A stretch of DNA of 57,333 nucleotides from Xenorhabdus thuongxuanensis (lineage in GTDB: Bacteria; Pseudomonadota; Gammaproteobacteria; Enterobacterales; Enterobacteriaceae), in NCBI RefSeq assembly GCF_001908095.1, contig NZ_MKGR01000002.1, positions 235,564 through 292,896 on the forward strand, in the 5' to 3' direction. The notes beneath the pieces were generated by a model, which saw only the letters and a list, made by a program, of their open reading frames with translations, had not been told where the DNA came from and did not search any database. Numbering within the stretch: the first letter of the stretch is position 1; every line of letters starts with the position of its first letter. A program made the translations under genes and the position numbers. Of this stretch, positions 10,666 to 20,391 are shown one piece after another.

Positions 10666-11595
10666 ATGTCTGATTTTGCAATGGTGTTTCCCGGTCAAGG
10701 TTCTCAATCTCTTGGTATGTTGGCTGATTTAGCCGCAGAATTTCCACTGGTTGAGCAAACGTTCGCAGAGGCTTCTGCGGTTTTGGGATATGATTTATGG
10801 ACGTTGATTCAGCAAGGACCTGTAGAAGAACTGAATAAAACCTGGAAAACTCAACCTGCATTGCTGGCAGCTTCAGTGGCGATTTGGCGTGTATGGCAGG
10901 AGAAAGGCGGTAAGGCGCCTTCCATAATGGCAGGTCATAGCCTTGGCGAATACTCTGCACTGGTTTGTGCTGGTGTGATTGAGTTCCAGCAAGCCATTAA
11001 ACTTGTTGAGTTGCGTGGGAAGTTGATGCAAGAAGCTGTACCAGAAGGGCAGGGAGCAATGTATGCCATTATCGGTTTAGATAATGAATCCATTGCAAAG
11101 GCATGTGCGGAGTCAGCACAAGGTCAGATTGTTTCGCCGGTTAATTTTAATTCACCTGGGCAGGTGGTTATCGCAGGTGAAAAAGAGGCTGTAGAGCGTG
11201 CGGGAGCGGCATGTAAGGCCGCGGGCGCAAAACGGGCATTGCCATTATCCGTTAGTGTGCCTTCGCATTGTGCATTGATGAAATCTGCTGCTGAGCAACT
11301 GGCAGCTGCATTGCAAGACGTTGAGTTTAACCAGCCACAATTCCCTGTCGTGAATAACGTCGATGTAAAAGTAGAAAAATCTGCTGATGCTATTCGAGAC
11401 GCTTTGGTACGTCAGTTGTATAATCCTGTGCGTTGGACAGAATCAGTTGAATGTATTGCAGAGCTTGGGGTTGAACAATTGTTGGAAATCGGGCCAGGTA
11501 AGGTACTCACTGGGTTAACGAAACGTATTGTTGATACTTTAAGTGCTGTAGCAGTAAATGATGTATCATCACTCACAGTTGCTCTGAACAAATAA
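10666..11595 (+). CDS. fabD: Malonyl-CoA:ACP transacylase
   Basis: Transfers malonyl from CoA to acyl carrier protein, supplying the extender for chain elongation. The 309-residue protein has the GQGSQ oxyanion motif at the N-terminus (FPGQGSQSLGML), the nucleophile Ser in AGHSLGEYSALV near residue 92, the catalytic His in SVPSHCALM near residue 201, and the GPGKVLTGL end motif. It is 18 bp after fabH and 11 bp before fabG, consistent with one transcript. Confidence 0.97.
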   Translation: MSDFAMVFPGQGSQSLGMLADLAAEFPLVEQTFAEASAVLGYDLWTLIQQGPVEELNKTWKTQPALLAASVAIWRVWQEKGGKAPSIMAGHSLGEYSALVCAGVIEFQQAIKLVELRGKLMQEAVPEGQGAMYAIIGLDNESIAKACAESAQGQIVSPVNFNSPGQVVIAGEKEAVERAGAACKAAGAKRALPLSVSVPSHCALMKSAAEQLAAALQDVEFNQPQFPVVNNVDVKVEKSADAIRDALVRQLYNPVRWTESVECIAELGVEQLLEIGPGKVLTGLTKRIVDTLSAVAVNDVSSLTVALNK

Positions 11596-11606
11596 CTGGG
11601 GAAAAC

Positions 11607-12341
11607 ATGAGCTTTGATGGAAAAATAGCACTGGTCACTGGTGCGAGCCGTGGCATAGGTCGCGCGATTGCAGAATTATTGGTTGAGCGGGGTGCACGTG
11701 TTGTTGGCACCGCAACCAGTGAGAAGGGAGCTGAAGCAATCAGTGCCTTCCTTGGTGATAAAGGCAAAGGTTTTGTACTAAATGTCACAGATTCAGAATC
11801 CATTGAGAATGCACTATCGAATATTCGTGCTGAATTTGGTGAAATAGACATTTTAGTTAATAATGCAGGCATCACTCGTGATAACTTGTTGATGCGCATG
11901 AAAGATGATGAGTGGCAAGATATTATTGACACTAATCTTTCTTCGATTTTTCGTCTGTCAAAAGCAGTAATGCGCTCTATGATGAAAAAACGTTATGGAC
12001 GTATTATTTCCATTGGCTCTGTTGTTGGAACAATGGGAAATGCGGGACAGGCGAATTACGCGGCAGCGAAAGCAGGGGTTATTGGTTTTAGTAAATCATT
12101 GGCTCGTGAAGTCGCTTCCCGTGGCATCACTGTTAACGTTGTTGCACCTGGTTTTATCGAAACTGATATGACTAAAGCGTTGACAGACGAACAACGTGCG
12201 GGCATTGCTGCTGGAATACCTGCTAATCGTCTTGGTGATGCAAAGGAAATTGCCAGTGCTGTAGCGTTTCTTGCTTCTGACGAGGCCGCTTACATCACGG
12301 GTGAAACATTGCATGTCAATGGTGGCATGTACATGATCTAA
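11607..12341 (+). CDS. fabG: 3-oxoacyl-ACP reductase
   Basis: NADPH-dependent short-chain dehydrogenase that reduces 3-oxoacyl-ACP in each elongation cycle. The 244 residues carry the nucleotide-binding TGASRGIGRAIAE, the NNAG motif (LVNNAGITRDNLLMRM), the catalytic Ser in ISIGSVVG and YAAAKAG for the Tyr-Lys pair, and a C-terminal TGETLHVNGGMYM. The length equals E. coli FabG. It is separated from acpP by a 150-bp gap with a probable acpP promoter. Confidence 0.97.
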   Translation: MSFDGKIALVTGASRGIGRAIAELLVERGARVVGTATSEKGAEAISAFLGDKGKGFVLNVTDSESIENALSNIRAEFGEIDILVNNAGITRDNLLMRMKDDEWQDIIDTNLSSIFRLSKAVMRSMMKKRYGRIISIGSVVGTMGNAGQANYAAAKAGVIGFSKSLAREVASRGITVNVVAPGFIETDMTKALTDEQRAGIAAGIPANRLGDAKEIASAVAFLASDEAAYITGETLHVNGGMYMI

Positions 12342-12418
12342 AAATGAGCGAACCTACTGTTTTTGATGTATTTTTTATACAAAAAAAGCAGATTGTGGTT
12401 CGACCAGCCGGGATTTGG

Positions 12419-12446
12419 TTGCATCTTTTCCTGTATTTTATAAACT
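12419..12446 (+). promoter_or_regulatory. Candidate sigma-70 promoter for acpP
   Basis: In the 150-bp fabG-acpP gap, TTGCAT (12419-12424) and TAAACT (12441-12446) are 16 bp apart, about 45 bp upstream of the acpP start. acpP has its own strong promoter in E. coli at this position. Assigned by eye. Confidence 0.4.
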
Positions 12447-12491
12447 ACGAAAACCATCGCAAAAGCGAGTTTTGATAGGAAATTTAATAGT

Positions 12492-12728
12492 ATGAGCACT
12501 ATCGACGAACGCGTTAAGAAAATCATCGTTGAACAACTGGGTGTTAAAGAGGAAGAAGTTGTGAACACAGCTTCATTTGTTGATGACTTGGGCGCTGATT
12601 CTCTTGACACAGTTGAACTGGTAATGGCTCTGGAAGAAGAGTTCGATATCGAGATCCCAGACGAAGAAGCTGAAAAAATCACTACAGTTCAAGCTGCTAT
12701 TGACTACGTTGAAAACGCAGGTAAATAA
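12492..12728 (+). CDS. acpP: Acyl carrier protein
   Basis: Carries growing acyl chains on a 4'-phosphopantetheine arm and is one of the most abundant small proteins in the cell. The 78-residue acidic helical protein has the phosphopantetheine site [20 protein letters not shown], with the modified Ser about 37 residues in. It is followed directly by a strong hairpin with a T run (12741-12768), which probably ends most acpP message and lowers read-through into fabF. Confidence 0.98.
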   Translation: MSTIDERVKKIIVEQLGVKEEEVVNTASFVDDLGADSLDTVELVMALEEEFDIEIPDEEAEKITTVQAAIDYVENAGK

Positions 12729-12740
12729 GCACACATACCT

Positions 12741-12768
12741 AGGCGGTCGTTCGACCGCCTATGTTTTT
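12741..12768 (+). terminator. Intrinsic terminator/attenuator between acpP and fabF
   Basis: Stem AGGCGGTCG / CGACCGCCT with a two-base TT tip, followed by ATG and a T run. It lies 12 bp after acpP and ends 34 bp before the fabF start. Confidence 0.85.
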
Positions 12769-12802
12769 CGTCCCAAATTTTTTCCCTCCCTGGAGGATAA
12801 CC

Positions 12803-14044
12803 GTGTCTAAGCGTCGAGTAGTCGTGACCGGACTAGGCATGTTATCTCCTGTCGGCAATACAGTAGAGTCTTCTTGGAACGCTGTTTGTGCCGGACAGAG
12901 TGGTATCGGCCTTATCGAACATTTTGATACCTCTAACCATGCAACGAAGTTTGCAGGTTTAGTGAAGAATTTTAATCATGAAGATTTCAATATTTCGCGC
13001 AAAGAAGCACGAAAGATGGATCTCTTCATTCAGTATGGTATTGCTGCGGGCAAACAAGCTGTTGAAGATGCAGGAATCGAAGTAACAGAAGCCAATGCTA
13101 GCCGCTTTGGTGCTGCTATTGGTTCTGGTATTGGTGGATTGGGCCTGATCGAAGAAAATCACAGTACACTGTTATCGGCAGGGCCTCGTAAGGTCAGCCC
13201 ATTCTTTGTACCATCAACCATCATCAATATGGTGGCGGGCCATTTGAGCATCTTGTATGGTCTTCGTGGTCCGAGCATCTCCATTGCAACAGCCTGTACT
13301 TCTGGCGTACATAATATCGGTCATGCAGCTCGCATTATTGCCTATAATGATGCTGACATTATGCTGGCCGGTGGTGCAGAAAAAGCGAGTACTGAGTTTG
13401 GGGTTGCTGGATTCGGTGCTGCACGCGCATTGTCAACCCGTAATGATGATCCTCAAGGTGCAAGCCGTCCTTGGGATAAAGATCGTGATGGTTTTGTTCT
13501 GGGCGATGGTGCAGGTATTGTCGTGCTTGAAGAGTATGAGCACGCGAAAAAACGCGGCGCGAAAATCTATGCTGAAGTTGTTGGCTTTGGCATGAGCAGT
13601 GATGCTTACCACATGACATCACCTCCTGAAGATGGCGCAGGTGCTGCTTTAGCAATGCAAAATGCCCTGAAAGATGCGGGAATCTCACCAGAGCAAGTGG
13701 GTTACATCAATGCTCATGGTACTTCAACGTCAGTTGGTGATATTGCTGAAGCACGTGCAGTGGAGGCTGTTTTTGGTGAAGGCACTAAAGTATTGGTGAG
13801 TTCAACCAAATCGATGACAGGCCATTTGTTGGGTGCAGCAGGCGCAATTGAATCTATATTTACTATTCTTTCTCTGCGTGATCAGATTATTCCTCCAACC
13901 ATTAACCTGGAGAATCAGGCTGAGAATTGTCGTTTGGATTTAGTTCCAGGTACAGCGCGCAACGTTGAAGGAATGGAATATGCATTGTGTAACTCTTTTG
14001 GTTTCGGTGGCACCAACGGGTCATTGATTTTCCGCAAGATCTAA
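12803..14044 (+). CDS. fabF: 3-oxoacyl-ACP synthase II (KASII)
   Basis: Elongating ketosynthase responsible for the temperature-sensitive palmitoleate to vaccenate step. The GTG at 12803 is chosen over an upstream ATG because it has a GGAGGA ribosome-binding site just before it, gives the family N-terminus ([15 protein letters not shown]) and yields 413 residues as in E. coli. The longer frame would also run through the acpP terminator. Catalytic residues are Cys in [14 protein letters not shown] and His in [12 protein letters not shown] and [12 protein letters not shown]. Confidence 0.97.
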   Translation: MSKRRVVVTGLGMLSPVGNTVESSWNAVCAGQSGIGLIEHFDTSNHATKFAGLVKNFNHEDFNISRKEARKMDLFIQYGIAAGKQAVEDAGIEVTEANASRFGAAIGSGIGGLGLIEENHSTLLSAGPRKVSPFFVPSTIINMVAGHLSILYGLRGPSISIATACTSGVHNIGHAARIIAYNDADIMLAGGAEKASTEFGVAGFGAARALSTRNDDPQGASRPWDKDRDGFVLGDGAGIVVLEEYEHAKKRGAKIYAEVVGFGMSSDAYHMTSPPEDGAGAALAMQNALKDAGISPEQVGYINAHGTSTSVGDIAEARAVEAVFGEGTKVLVSSTKSMTGHLLGAAGAIESIFTILSLRDQIIPPTINLENQAENCRLDLVPGTARNVEGMEYALCNSFGFGGTNGSLIFRKI

Positions 14045-14061
14045 AATCACTTTGTGTTTAT

Positions 14062-14093
14062 AAAAAGCCCCGACACATGTTGGGGCTTTTTTA
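14062..14093 (+). terminator. Intrinsic terminator after fabF
   Basis: Stem AAAAGCCCC / GGGGCTTTT around GACACATGTT, ending in six T residues, 20 bp after fabF and 20 bp before pabC. It separates the fatty-acid cluster from the pabC operon. Confidence 0.9.
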
Positions 14094-14112
14094 TCAAAAA
14101 TAAGAAGTTAAC

Positions 14113-14940
14113 ATGACGTATTGGATTAATGGTCATCAGTGCGATCATATACCTGTTAATGATCGTGCGGTACAGTTTGGCGACGGCTGCTTTACCACAA
14201 TAAGGGTTGAGCAAGGGATACCGGCTTTGCTACCTTTGCATATAAAACGGTTGCAGAAAGGTGTTGAAAAACTCTTTATGCCAGCACTGAGTTGGTTCCA
14301 ACTTGAGAACCATATTAAACAGGTAGTGAAAGGGTGTGAATCCGGTGTTTTGAAAGTCATTCTGTCCAGAGGTACGGGAGGCCGTGGCTATAGTTTTGCT
14401 GACACGATTACGCCTACCCATATCTTGTCTTTGAGTCCATATCCTGAACGATATGTAACTCAGCGTCAAAAAGGTGTGTCATTAACTCTTAGTCCCATTC
14501 CAATGGGAATTAATCCCTATCTGGCTGGTATTAAGCACTTAAATCGTTTGGAGCAGGTTTTAATCAAACGGTTCATTGAACAATCTGGAGCTGATGAAGC
14601 CCTGGTACTTGATAGTGATGGCTTATTAGTTGAATGCGGTACCGCCAATATCTTCTGGCGAAAAGGAAAAAATGTTTATACGCCTGACCTTAGCCAGTGT
14701 GGGGTGGAAGGAGTCATGCGACAAAAGATCATCGAATTGTTGGCGACAAGTGATTATAGCTTATCATATGTTATGCGCTATCCCGAAGCTTTGGCTTATG
14801 CAGACGAAGTGATTATCTGTAATTCCTTAATGCCAGTATTGCCAGTAAGTCAAATTCAAGCGCATAAAAATCAACCTGCGTGGAAATATCAATCAAGAGA
14901 GTTGCATGAATATTTATTACCTGAATGTTTAAAACCTTAG
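14113..14940 (+). CDS. pabC: Aminodeoxychorismate lyase
   Basis: PLP-dependent fold-type IV enzyme that converts 4-amino-4-deoxychorismate to p-aminobenzoate and pyruvate for folate synthesis. At 275 residues it is slightly longer than E. coli PabC (269). Family marks are the N-terminal NDRAVQFGDGCFTTIRV, the PLP-binding Lys in GIKHLNRLEQVL, and DEALVLDSDGLLVECGTANIFW. It begins a tight operon, with one base before a possible GTG start of mltG and 40 bp before the ATG preferred here, then tmk, holB and ycfH. Confidence 0.95.
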   Translation: MTYWINGHQCDHIPVNDRAVQFGDGCFTTIRVEQGIPALLPLHIKRLQKGVEKLFMPALSWFQLENHIKQVVKGCESGVLKVILSRGTGGRGYSFADTITPTHILSLSPYPERYVTQRQKGVSLTLSPIPMGINPYLAGIKHLNRLEQVLIKRFIEQSGADEALVLDSDGLLVECGTANIFWRKGKNVYTPDLSQCGVEGVMRQKIIELLATSDYSLSYVMRYPEALAYADEVIICNSLMPVLPVSQIQAHKNQPAWKYQSRELHEYLLPECLKP

Positions 14941-14980
14941 CGTGTCAGTATTCAGAAGCACAAATAAAAGTGATGACCGG

Positions 14981-16006
14981 ATGAAACTAAAAAAGCGCAT
15001 TTTCATTCTGCCTGGCTTGTTTATTGCGTTCGCTGTGATCGTATTTTTTTCTTTTATGAAGAAAATAGAGAACTTTGCTGATCAAAATATTAATCTTAGC
15101 CAGGAGCTTATATTTACTGTGCCGGCGGGAACTGGACGCTCTGGACTGCAAGCCTTACTGACCCAGGATAAATTGATTGAAGATAGTCAATTATTGCCAT
15201 GGCTATTTCGCTTTAAACCAGAGCTGGCAAAATTTAAGGCTGGAACTTACCGTTTGCAAAAAGGTATGTCTTTGAAGTCTGTCCTGCAACTGTTTGCCAG
15301 TGGCAAAGAAACGCAGTTTGCCATTCGTTTTGTTGAAGGTAGTCGCCTTTCTGATTGGACAAAAATATTGCAGAATGCGCCATACTTAAAACATGAAATA
15401 GAAAATAAGACACCGAAAGCTCTGCTTGACGCTTTAGGCATGCAAGAGGGCAAATTACTGGAAGGTTGGTTTTATCCTGATACCTATTTGTATACAGCAG
15501 GCACGAGTGACGTGGAGTTGCTTAAACGAGCCCATAACAAAATGAAAACAGTTGTCGGGCAGGAATGGGAAAGCAGGGAAAAGAATCTGCCATATAAAAG
15601 TGCCTATGAAATGTTGATCATGGCTTCTATTATTGAAAAAGAGACGGCAATTGAATCTGAACGAACCAAAGTTGCCTCTGTATTCGTGAATCGTCTACGG
15701 TTAAAGATGAAACTGCAAACTGATCCAACAGTGATTTATGGATTGGGAGATAAATATACGGGTACGATTTTTCGCAGCAATCTCAACACATTTACACCAT
15801 ACAATACGTATATGATTGATGGGTTGCCACCAACCCCTATCGCCATGCCAGGTTTGGCTTCAATTAAGGCCGCAGCACATCCTGCTGTCACAGAATATTT
15901 ATATTTTGTGGCGAATGGCGATAGGGGGCACACATTCACCACCAATCTGGTAGCACATAATAAGGCAGTAAGTCTTTATCGCCAAAGGTTAAAGCAGGAT
16001 AAATGA
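14981..16006 (+). CDS. mltG: Endolytic peptidoglycan transglycosylase MltG (YceG)
   Basis: Inner-membrane lytic transglycosylase that cuts nascent glycan strands and sets their length. I prefer the ATG at 14981 (341 residues, E. coli 340), which places the transmembrane helix ([17 protein letters not shown]) at the extreme N-terminus; a GTG at 14942 would add 13 residues. The YceG domain has a LysM-like subdomain around [13 protein letters not shown]. The catalytic Glu lies in [17 protein letters not shown], followed by [12 protein letters not shown]. Its stop overlaps tmk by four bases. Confidence 0.94.
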   Translation: MKLKKRIFILPGLFIAFAVIVFFSFMKKIENFADQNINLSQELIFTVPAGTGRSGLQALLTQDKLIEDSQLLPWLFRFKPELAKFKAGTYRLQKGMSLKSVLQLFASGKETQFAIRFVEGSRLSDWTKILQNAPYLKHEIENKTPKALLDALGMQEGKLLEGWFYPDTYLYTAGTSDVELLKRAHNKMKTVVGQEWESREKNLPYKSAYEMLIMASIIEKETAIESERTKVASVFVNRLRLKMKLQTDPTVIYGLGDKYTGTIFRSNLNTFTPYNTYMIDGLPPTPIAMPGLASIKAAAHPAVTEYLYFVANGDRGHTFTTNLVAHNKAVSLYRQRLKQDK

Positions 16007-16635
16007 GTAGCAAATTTATTGTAATTGAAGGGCTTGAGGGTGCTGGAAAAACAACAGCAATCCAAACAGTGGTTGAAACCTTGCAACAGCAGGGTGTTTC
16101 TGATTTGACTCTTACCCGTGAACCTGGCGGGACACCGTTAGCAGAAAAATTACGTGAGCTGATTAAGCAAGGGGTTGAAGGAGAATCACTGACAGATAAA
16201 GCAGAACTATTAATGTTATATGCTGCCAGAGTTCAATTGGTGGAAAATATTATCAAGCCGGCTTTGGCAAAAGGAACTTGGGTCATTGGTGATCGTCATG
16301 ATCTCTCTTCCCAGGCTTATCAGGGGGGCGGCCGAGGTATCGATCAGCATTTGATGGTGTCACTACGCAACGCTGCATTGGGCGATTTCTCTCCAGATTT
16401 AACCCTTTATCTTGATGTACCACCAGAAGTGGGCTTACAACGTGCTCTTGAGCGCGGTGAATTGGATCGGATTGAAAAGGAATCCTTAGACTTTTTCCAC
16501 CGCACCCGTACAAAATATCTCGAACTTATGGCGAAAGATGACAGTATCAAAAAGATTGATGCAACCCAACCACTGGAAAAAGTGCAGGGTGATATTCGCC
16601 ATACTTTACTTGCCTGGTTAAAGAATATCGGTTAA
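16003..16635 (+). CDS. tmk: Thymidylate kinase
   Basis: Phosphorylates dTMP to dTDP for DNA synthesis. The 210-residue protein has the P-loop [14 protein letters not shown] near the N-terminus, the DR(H/Y) motif in [19 protein letters not shown], and the LID region [17 protein letters not shown]. It overlaps mltG by four bases (ATGA), indicating translational coupling, and is seven bases before holB. Confidence 0.96.
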   Translation: MSSKFIVIEGLEGAGKTTAIQTVVETLQQQGVSDLTLTREPGGTPLAEKLRELIKQGVEGESLTDKAELLMLYAARVQLVENIIKPALAKGTWVIGDRHDLSSQAYQGGGRGIDQHLMVSLRNAALGDFSPDLTLYLDVPPEVGLQRALERGELDRIEKESLDFFHRTRTKYLELMAKDDSIKKIDATQPLEKVQGDIRHTLLAWLKNIG

Positions 16636-16641
16636 ATAACA

Positions 16642-17658
16642 TTGACTAAAAGCACAGGAAATTCAGACAAAAACTGGTATCCGTGGCTCAATCATGCATA
16701 CCGCCAGTTAGTTGAACTCCACCAACAGGGGCGTGGGCATCATGCTATTTTGCTTCATGCTCATGCAGGAATGGGAGCTGATGCATTATTGTATGGTTTG
16801 AGTCGCTGGTTAATGTGTCAGAATAAACAGGGCATTAAAAGCTGTGGCAAATGCCACGGTTGTCATTTGATGTTGGCGGAAACGCATTCTGACTGGCATG
16901 TTCTTGCTCCTGAGAAGGGAAAAAATGTCATTGGGGTAGATGCAGTACGTCAGCTCAGCGAGAAGCTCTATGAATATTCTCAGCAAGGGGGAGCCAAAAT
17001 TGCCTGGATCACATCCGCAGAATCCCTGACGGATGCTGCTTCTAGCGCCTTATTGAAAACGTTGGAAGAACCGCCGCAAAACACCTACTTTTTGTTGCAA
17101 TGTCAAAGCCCTATAAATTTGTTGGCAACACTACGCAGCCGCTGTTTTTACTATTTTATTCCAGTCCCTGAAACCTCGACGGGGCTTTATTGGCTACAAA
17201 AACAGCTTCCAACGATATCTTCTTTGGATGCACAAACAGCATTGAAACTTTCTCAGGGAGCACCATTGGCCGCGGAGCAACTACTCCAAACTGAAAAATG
17301 GCAGCAGAGGAATTCATTTTGCCAGGCGATTGAACAGGCATTGCATAAATGTGATACCCTGTCACTTTTACCATTACTGAATCGTGATGATGTGCAGCAA
17401 TCTTTGCATTGGTTGATTAGCTTATTATCTGATGCAGTAAAATGGCAGCAGCAGGCGCAGAATTACTGTATTAACCAGGATCAACAGGTTCTGATTCATT
17501 ATCTTGCTTCTAGCCAAAGTGTGGAAACATTATTAAATACAGTTGATGATTGGGTACATTGTCGTCATCAATTATTATCTGTGGCGGGAGTCAATCGGGA
17601 ATTGTTGCTAACGGAACAATTACTCAATTGGGAAAGGCAATTTTGCCCTGCACAGTAA
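16642..17658 (+). CDS. holB: DNA polymerase III delta' subunit
   Basis: Subunit of the clamp-loader complex that opens the beta sliding clamp. The 338-residue frame begins with TTG; the family consensus WYPWL begins about ten residues in, so a slightly later start is possible, but no ATG is near. The AAA+ fold is present without a classic Walker A Lys, as expected for delta'. It has a zinc module (SCGKCHGCHLM near residue 70) and the sensor region SSALLKTLEEPPQNTYFLL. It lies between tmk and ycfH as in E. coli. Confidence 0.94.
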   Translation: MTKSTGNSDKNWYPWLNHAYRQLVELHQQGRGHHAILLHAHAGMGADALLYGLSRWLMCQNKQGIKSCGKCHGCHLMLAETHSDWHVLAPEKGKNVIGVDAVRQLSEKLYEYSQQGGAKIAWITSAESLTDAASSALLKTLEEPPQNTYFLLQCQSPINLLATLRSRCFYYFIPVPETSTGLYWLQKQLPTISSLDAQTALKLSQGAPLAAEQLLQTEKWQQRNSFCQAIEQALHKCDTLSLLPLLNRDDVQQSLHWLISLLSDAVKWQQQAQNYCINQDQQVLIHYLASSQSVETLLNTVDDWVHCRHQLLSVAGVNRELLLTEQLLNWERQFCPAQ

Positions 17659-17680
17659 CCTAGTTAAATACGAGCATATT

Positions 17681-18466
17681 ATGTTTTTAGTTGATTCGCA
17701 TTGCCACCTCGATTGCCTTGATTATGAAACGCTGCACCAAAGTGTAGATGAAGTTGTGGCGAAAGCGGCCGAACGAGATGTGAAATATATGCTGGCGGTG
17801 GCAACCACGTTGCCTGGTTTCCGGCAAATGAAGGAATTGATTGGTAAGCGGGAAAACGTAGCGTATTCCTGTGGCATTCATCCATTGAATTTGGATGAAG
17901 GTTACGATTTCGAAGAACTTGCCCGACTGGCTGCGGATGAAGAAGTTGTCGCAATGGGGGAAACTGGCCTGGATTATTATTATCAGCAAGAAAATGCTGA
18001 TCTCCAGCGAACTTCATTTCGTGAACATATTCGCATTGGCCGTGAATTAAATAAGCCAGTGATTGTGCATACCCGTGACGCAAGAGACGATACATTGATG
18101 GTTTTGCGGGAAGAAAAAGTACAAGATTGCGGTGGCGTACTGCACTGTTTCACTGAAGATAAAGAAACGGCAAGGGCTCTGCTGGATTTGGGTTTTTATA
18201 TCTCTTTTTCTGGTATTGTCACCTTCCGTAATGCCGAGCAGATCCGTGAAGCCGCAAGATATGTGCCACTAGATCGTATTCTGGTAGAAACCGATTCACC
18301 TTATCTGGCACCGGTTCCCCATCGAGGTAAACAGAATCAGCCAGCTTATGTACGTGATGTTGCTGAGTATATGGCAGTGTTGAAAGGTGTCAGTATTGAA
18401 GAGTTGGCTGCGGTGACAACAAGAAATTTTTGTGGACTGTTTCACATCAATATTAAAGAAAACTAA
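17681..18466 (+). CDS. ycfH: TatD-family metal-dependent hydrolase YcfH
   Basis: TIM-barrel metallohydrolase of the TatD family, members of which have 3'-5' DNA/RNA exonuclease activity. The 261 residues show the metal-binding DSHCHLD at the start, AMGETGLDYYY, VIVHTRDA, GGVLHCFTED and the closing VETDSPYLAPVPHRGK. It follows holB by 22 bp. In E. coli ptsG comes next; here hinT follows directly, so ptsG-fhuE are missing from this position. Confidence 0.94.
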   Translation: MFLVDSHCHLDCLDYETLHQSVDEVVAKAAERDVKYMLAVATTLPGFRQMKELIGKRENVAYSCGIHPLNLDEGYDFEELARLAADEEVVAMGETGLDYYYQQENADLQRTSFREHIRIGRELNKPVIVHTRDARDDTLMVLREEKVQDCGGVLHCFTEDKETARALLDLGFYISFSGIVTFRNAEQIREAARYVPLDRILVETDSPYLAPVPHRGKQNQPAYVRDVAEYMAVLKGVSIEELAAVTTRNFCGLFHINIKEN

Positions 18467-18519
18467 GTTAGTCATGTCACACGGTGTTTTTAGGTCTCAT
18501 AACAAACAGGAGAAGTAAA

Positions 18520-18870
18520 ATGGCAGAAGAAACTATTTTTAGTAAAATCATCCGTCGAGAAATTCCTGCTGATATTATTTATCAGGATGATTTGGTCACT
18601 GCATTCCGCGACATTTCCCCTCAGGCACCAACCCACATTTTGATCATACCTAATGTATTGATCCCAACCGTTAATGATGTTACCGCTGATCATGAACTTG
18701 CTTTGGGACGTCTGTTTACTGTAGCAGCAAAAATAGCAAAAGAAGAAGGCATTGCAGAAGATGGCTATCGCTTGATCATGAACTGTAATCGCCATTCGGG
18801 ACAGGAAGTTTTCCATATCCACATGCACTTAGTGGGTGGACGTCCATTGGGACCGCTATTAGCAAAATAA
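18520..18870 (+). CDS. hinT: HIT-family purine nucleoside phosphoramidase HinT
   Basis: Hydrolyses adenosine 5'-monophosphoramidates. The ATG at 18520 is chosen because AACAGGAGAAG immediately upstream is a strong ribosome-binding site and it yields the family start [16 protein letters not shown]. The 116 residues are close to the E. coli 119. The histidine-triad motif HIHMHLVGG lies near the C-terminus. The E. coli gene ycfL that separates hinT from lpoB is absent. Confidence 0.96.
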   Translation: MAEETIFSKIIRREIPADIIYQDDLVTAFRDISPQAPTHILIIPNVLIPTVNDVTADHELALGRLFTVAAKIAKEEGIAEDGYRLIMNCNRHSGQEVFHIHMHLVGGRPLGPLLAK

Positions 18871-18923
18871 TAACCTAATTTATGTATATCGGTACAAAGT
18901 AGTGATGTAACCGGAGTAGATTA

Positions 18924-19493
18924 ATGAAAAGAATTCTCTTTGTTATTTTATCGGCAATGTTGCTGGCGAGTTGTGTTGCTCCAGAAACACAGCAGCCTGC
19001 TCCTGTTACACCGGTGGAGCCAAAGAAAAAACCGGAACCGTCGGTAGGGCCATCAGAAAAAGTTCCCCAACCGCCTAAAATTCAATCTATTAATTGGGAC
19101 AGTATTGTTCAGCCGTTAGTTGATCAGATGATTAATGCTAATGGTGTGGAAGCGGAAAAATTACTGCTTGTTGATTCTGTTAAGAATAACACTAATGGCT
19201 CATTGCGAACCCTGAAAGCCACAGATGTGATCACGAATGTAATCAGCAATAAACAGGTTTTTCAGGTTGTACCGAAATCTCAAATCCATTTAGCCAGACA
19301 GGCGCTGGGGTTATCATCGGAAGATAGCCTGGGATCGCGCAGTAAATCCATTGGATTGGCGCGTCATTTACATGCCGATTATGTTCTCTATTCTGTTGTC
19401 TCCAATAACCATGGTCAGCGTGAGCTGGAAATGCAGTTAATGCTGGTTAAAACTGGCGAAATACTTTGGTCAGGTCGTGGTGACGTTAACTAA
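18924..19493 (+). CDS. lpoB: Penicillin-binding protein activator LpoB
   Basis: Outer-membrane lipoprotein that reaches through the periplasm to activate the peptidoglycan synthase PBP1B. A type II signal peptide ends in the lipobox LLASC (Cys about residue 17). It is followed by a Pro-rich flexible linker (about 20-55) and the globular LpoB domain, with conserved ADYVLYSVVSN and GEILWSGRGDVN segments. Length is 189 residues. Its 3' end overlaps the thiK start by 17 bases. Confidence 0.95.
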   Translation: MKRILFVILSAMLLASCVAPETQQPAPVTPVEPKKKPEPSVGPSEKVPQPPKIQSINWDSIVQPLVDQMINANGVEAEKLLLVDSVKNNTNGSLRTLKATDVITNVISNKQVFQVVPKSQIHLARQALGLSSEDSLGSRSKSIGLARHLHADYVLYSVVSNNHGQRELEMQLMLVKTGEILWSGRGDVN

Positions 19494-20352
19494 CGACAAC
19501 GCTTTGCTCAGGGTATTGTGTCAGTTATGGCCTGATATTCCCGCAGACTCTTGGGAAATTAGGCCATTAACAGGTTTGACACAGGGAAGTTACTATATTG
19601 CTAATATAACTACACATGAAGTGTGTCAGATGGTTGGACGCGCACAAACACCGCAGAGTGAAATACTCGGCGTGGATCGTCAACGAGAAAATCAGATCTT
19701 GCGGCGGTTGTCTTCCACCGGTATTGCACCTAAAGTAATGGCTATGCACGAAACCTGGCTATTGCTTGAATGGTTCAATGGGACAAAAGTAAAACCTGGT
19801 ACATTGGGTCAGCCAACTTTACAGCAACTATTGGCGCAAACACTTACTATTCTTCATAGCCACTCTCCATTGGGTTATCCCCTTCAATTAAAAAAACAAA
19901 TTGCATTCCAATGGCAGCAGATTGACAGAAGACGCTTATCTCCTCGTTGGTTACGCTTACACAAATCCTTTATGGCAACCAGATTACCCACTGTACTAAA
20001 GATAGCTCCTGCCCATATGGATGTTCATCCGGATAATCTATTAATGACTGAAGAAGGGTTAAAATTGATTGATTGGGAGTATGCTGCGGATGTCGATATC
20101 GGCTTTTCACTGGCTGTACTATTCAAGGTAAATCAATGGGATGAGGTGCAGAAAAAAAATTTTTTAGATTATTATTGTACCCAGGCATCAGGATATTCAG
20201 ATATCCAATTATTGCAGCAACAAATTAAGCGATGGGAGTCGTGGGTCAGTTATATGATGTTAATGTGGTATGAAGTGCGCTGGCAGCAGACGAGAGAACA
20301 ACAATTTTTATCGCTGGCGCATCCCTTACGCCAGGCTTTTAAATTGTCGTAA
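19477..20352 (+). CDS. thiK: Thiamine kinase
   Basis: Phosphorylates thiamine in the salvage pathway. It has an aminoglycoside-phosphotransferase-like fold: the Brenner-type motif HMDVHPDNLL and the DFG-equivalent LKLIDWEYA lie near residues 185-205. The 291-residue frame starts with GTG inside the lpoB end; no ATG lies near the N-terminus. Sequence is much less conserved than that of its neighbours, as is usual for ThiK. Order lpoB-thiK-nagZ is as in E. coli. Confidence 0.9.
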   Translation: MVTLTNDNALLRVLCQLWPDIPADSWEIRPLTGLTQGSYYIANITTHEVCQMVGRAQTPQSEILGVDRQRENQILRRLSSTGIAPKVMAMHETWLLLEWFNGTKVKPGTLGQPTLQQLLAQTLTILHSHSPLGYPLQLKKQIAFQWQQIDRRRLSPRWLRLHKSFMATRLPTVLKIAPAHMDVHPDNLLMTEEGLKLIDWEYAADVDIGFSLAVLFKVNQWDEVQKKNFLDYYCTQASGYSDIQLLQQQIKRWESWVSYMMLMWYEVRWQQTREQQFLSLAHPLRQAFKLS

Positions 20353-20391
20353 TGAATCTAATAACCAATATAAAGAGAAGTGAGGAATGCT

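Noticed and set aside
12761-12802. Upstream ATG start for fabF
   Set aside because: Lies in the acpP terminator and adds 14 non-conserved residues; GTG at 12803 has a strong ribosome-binding site.
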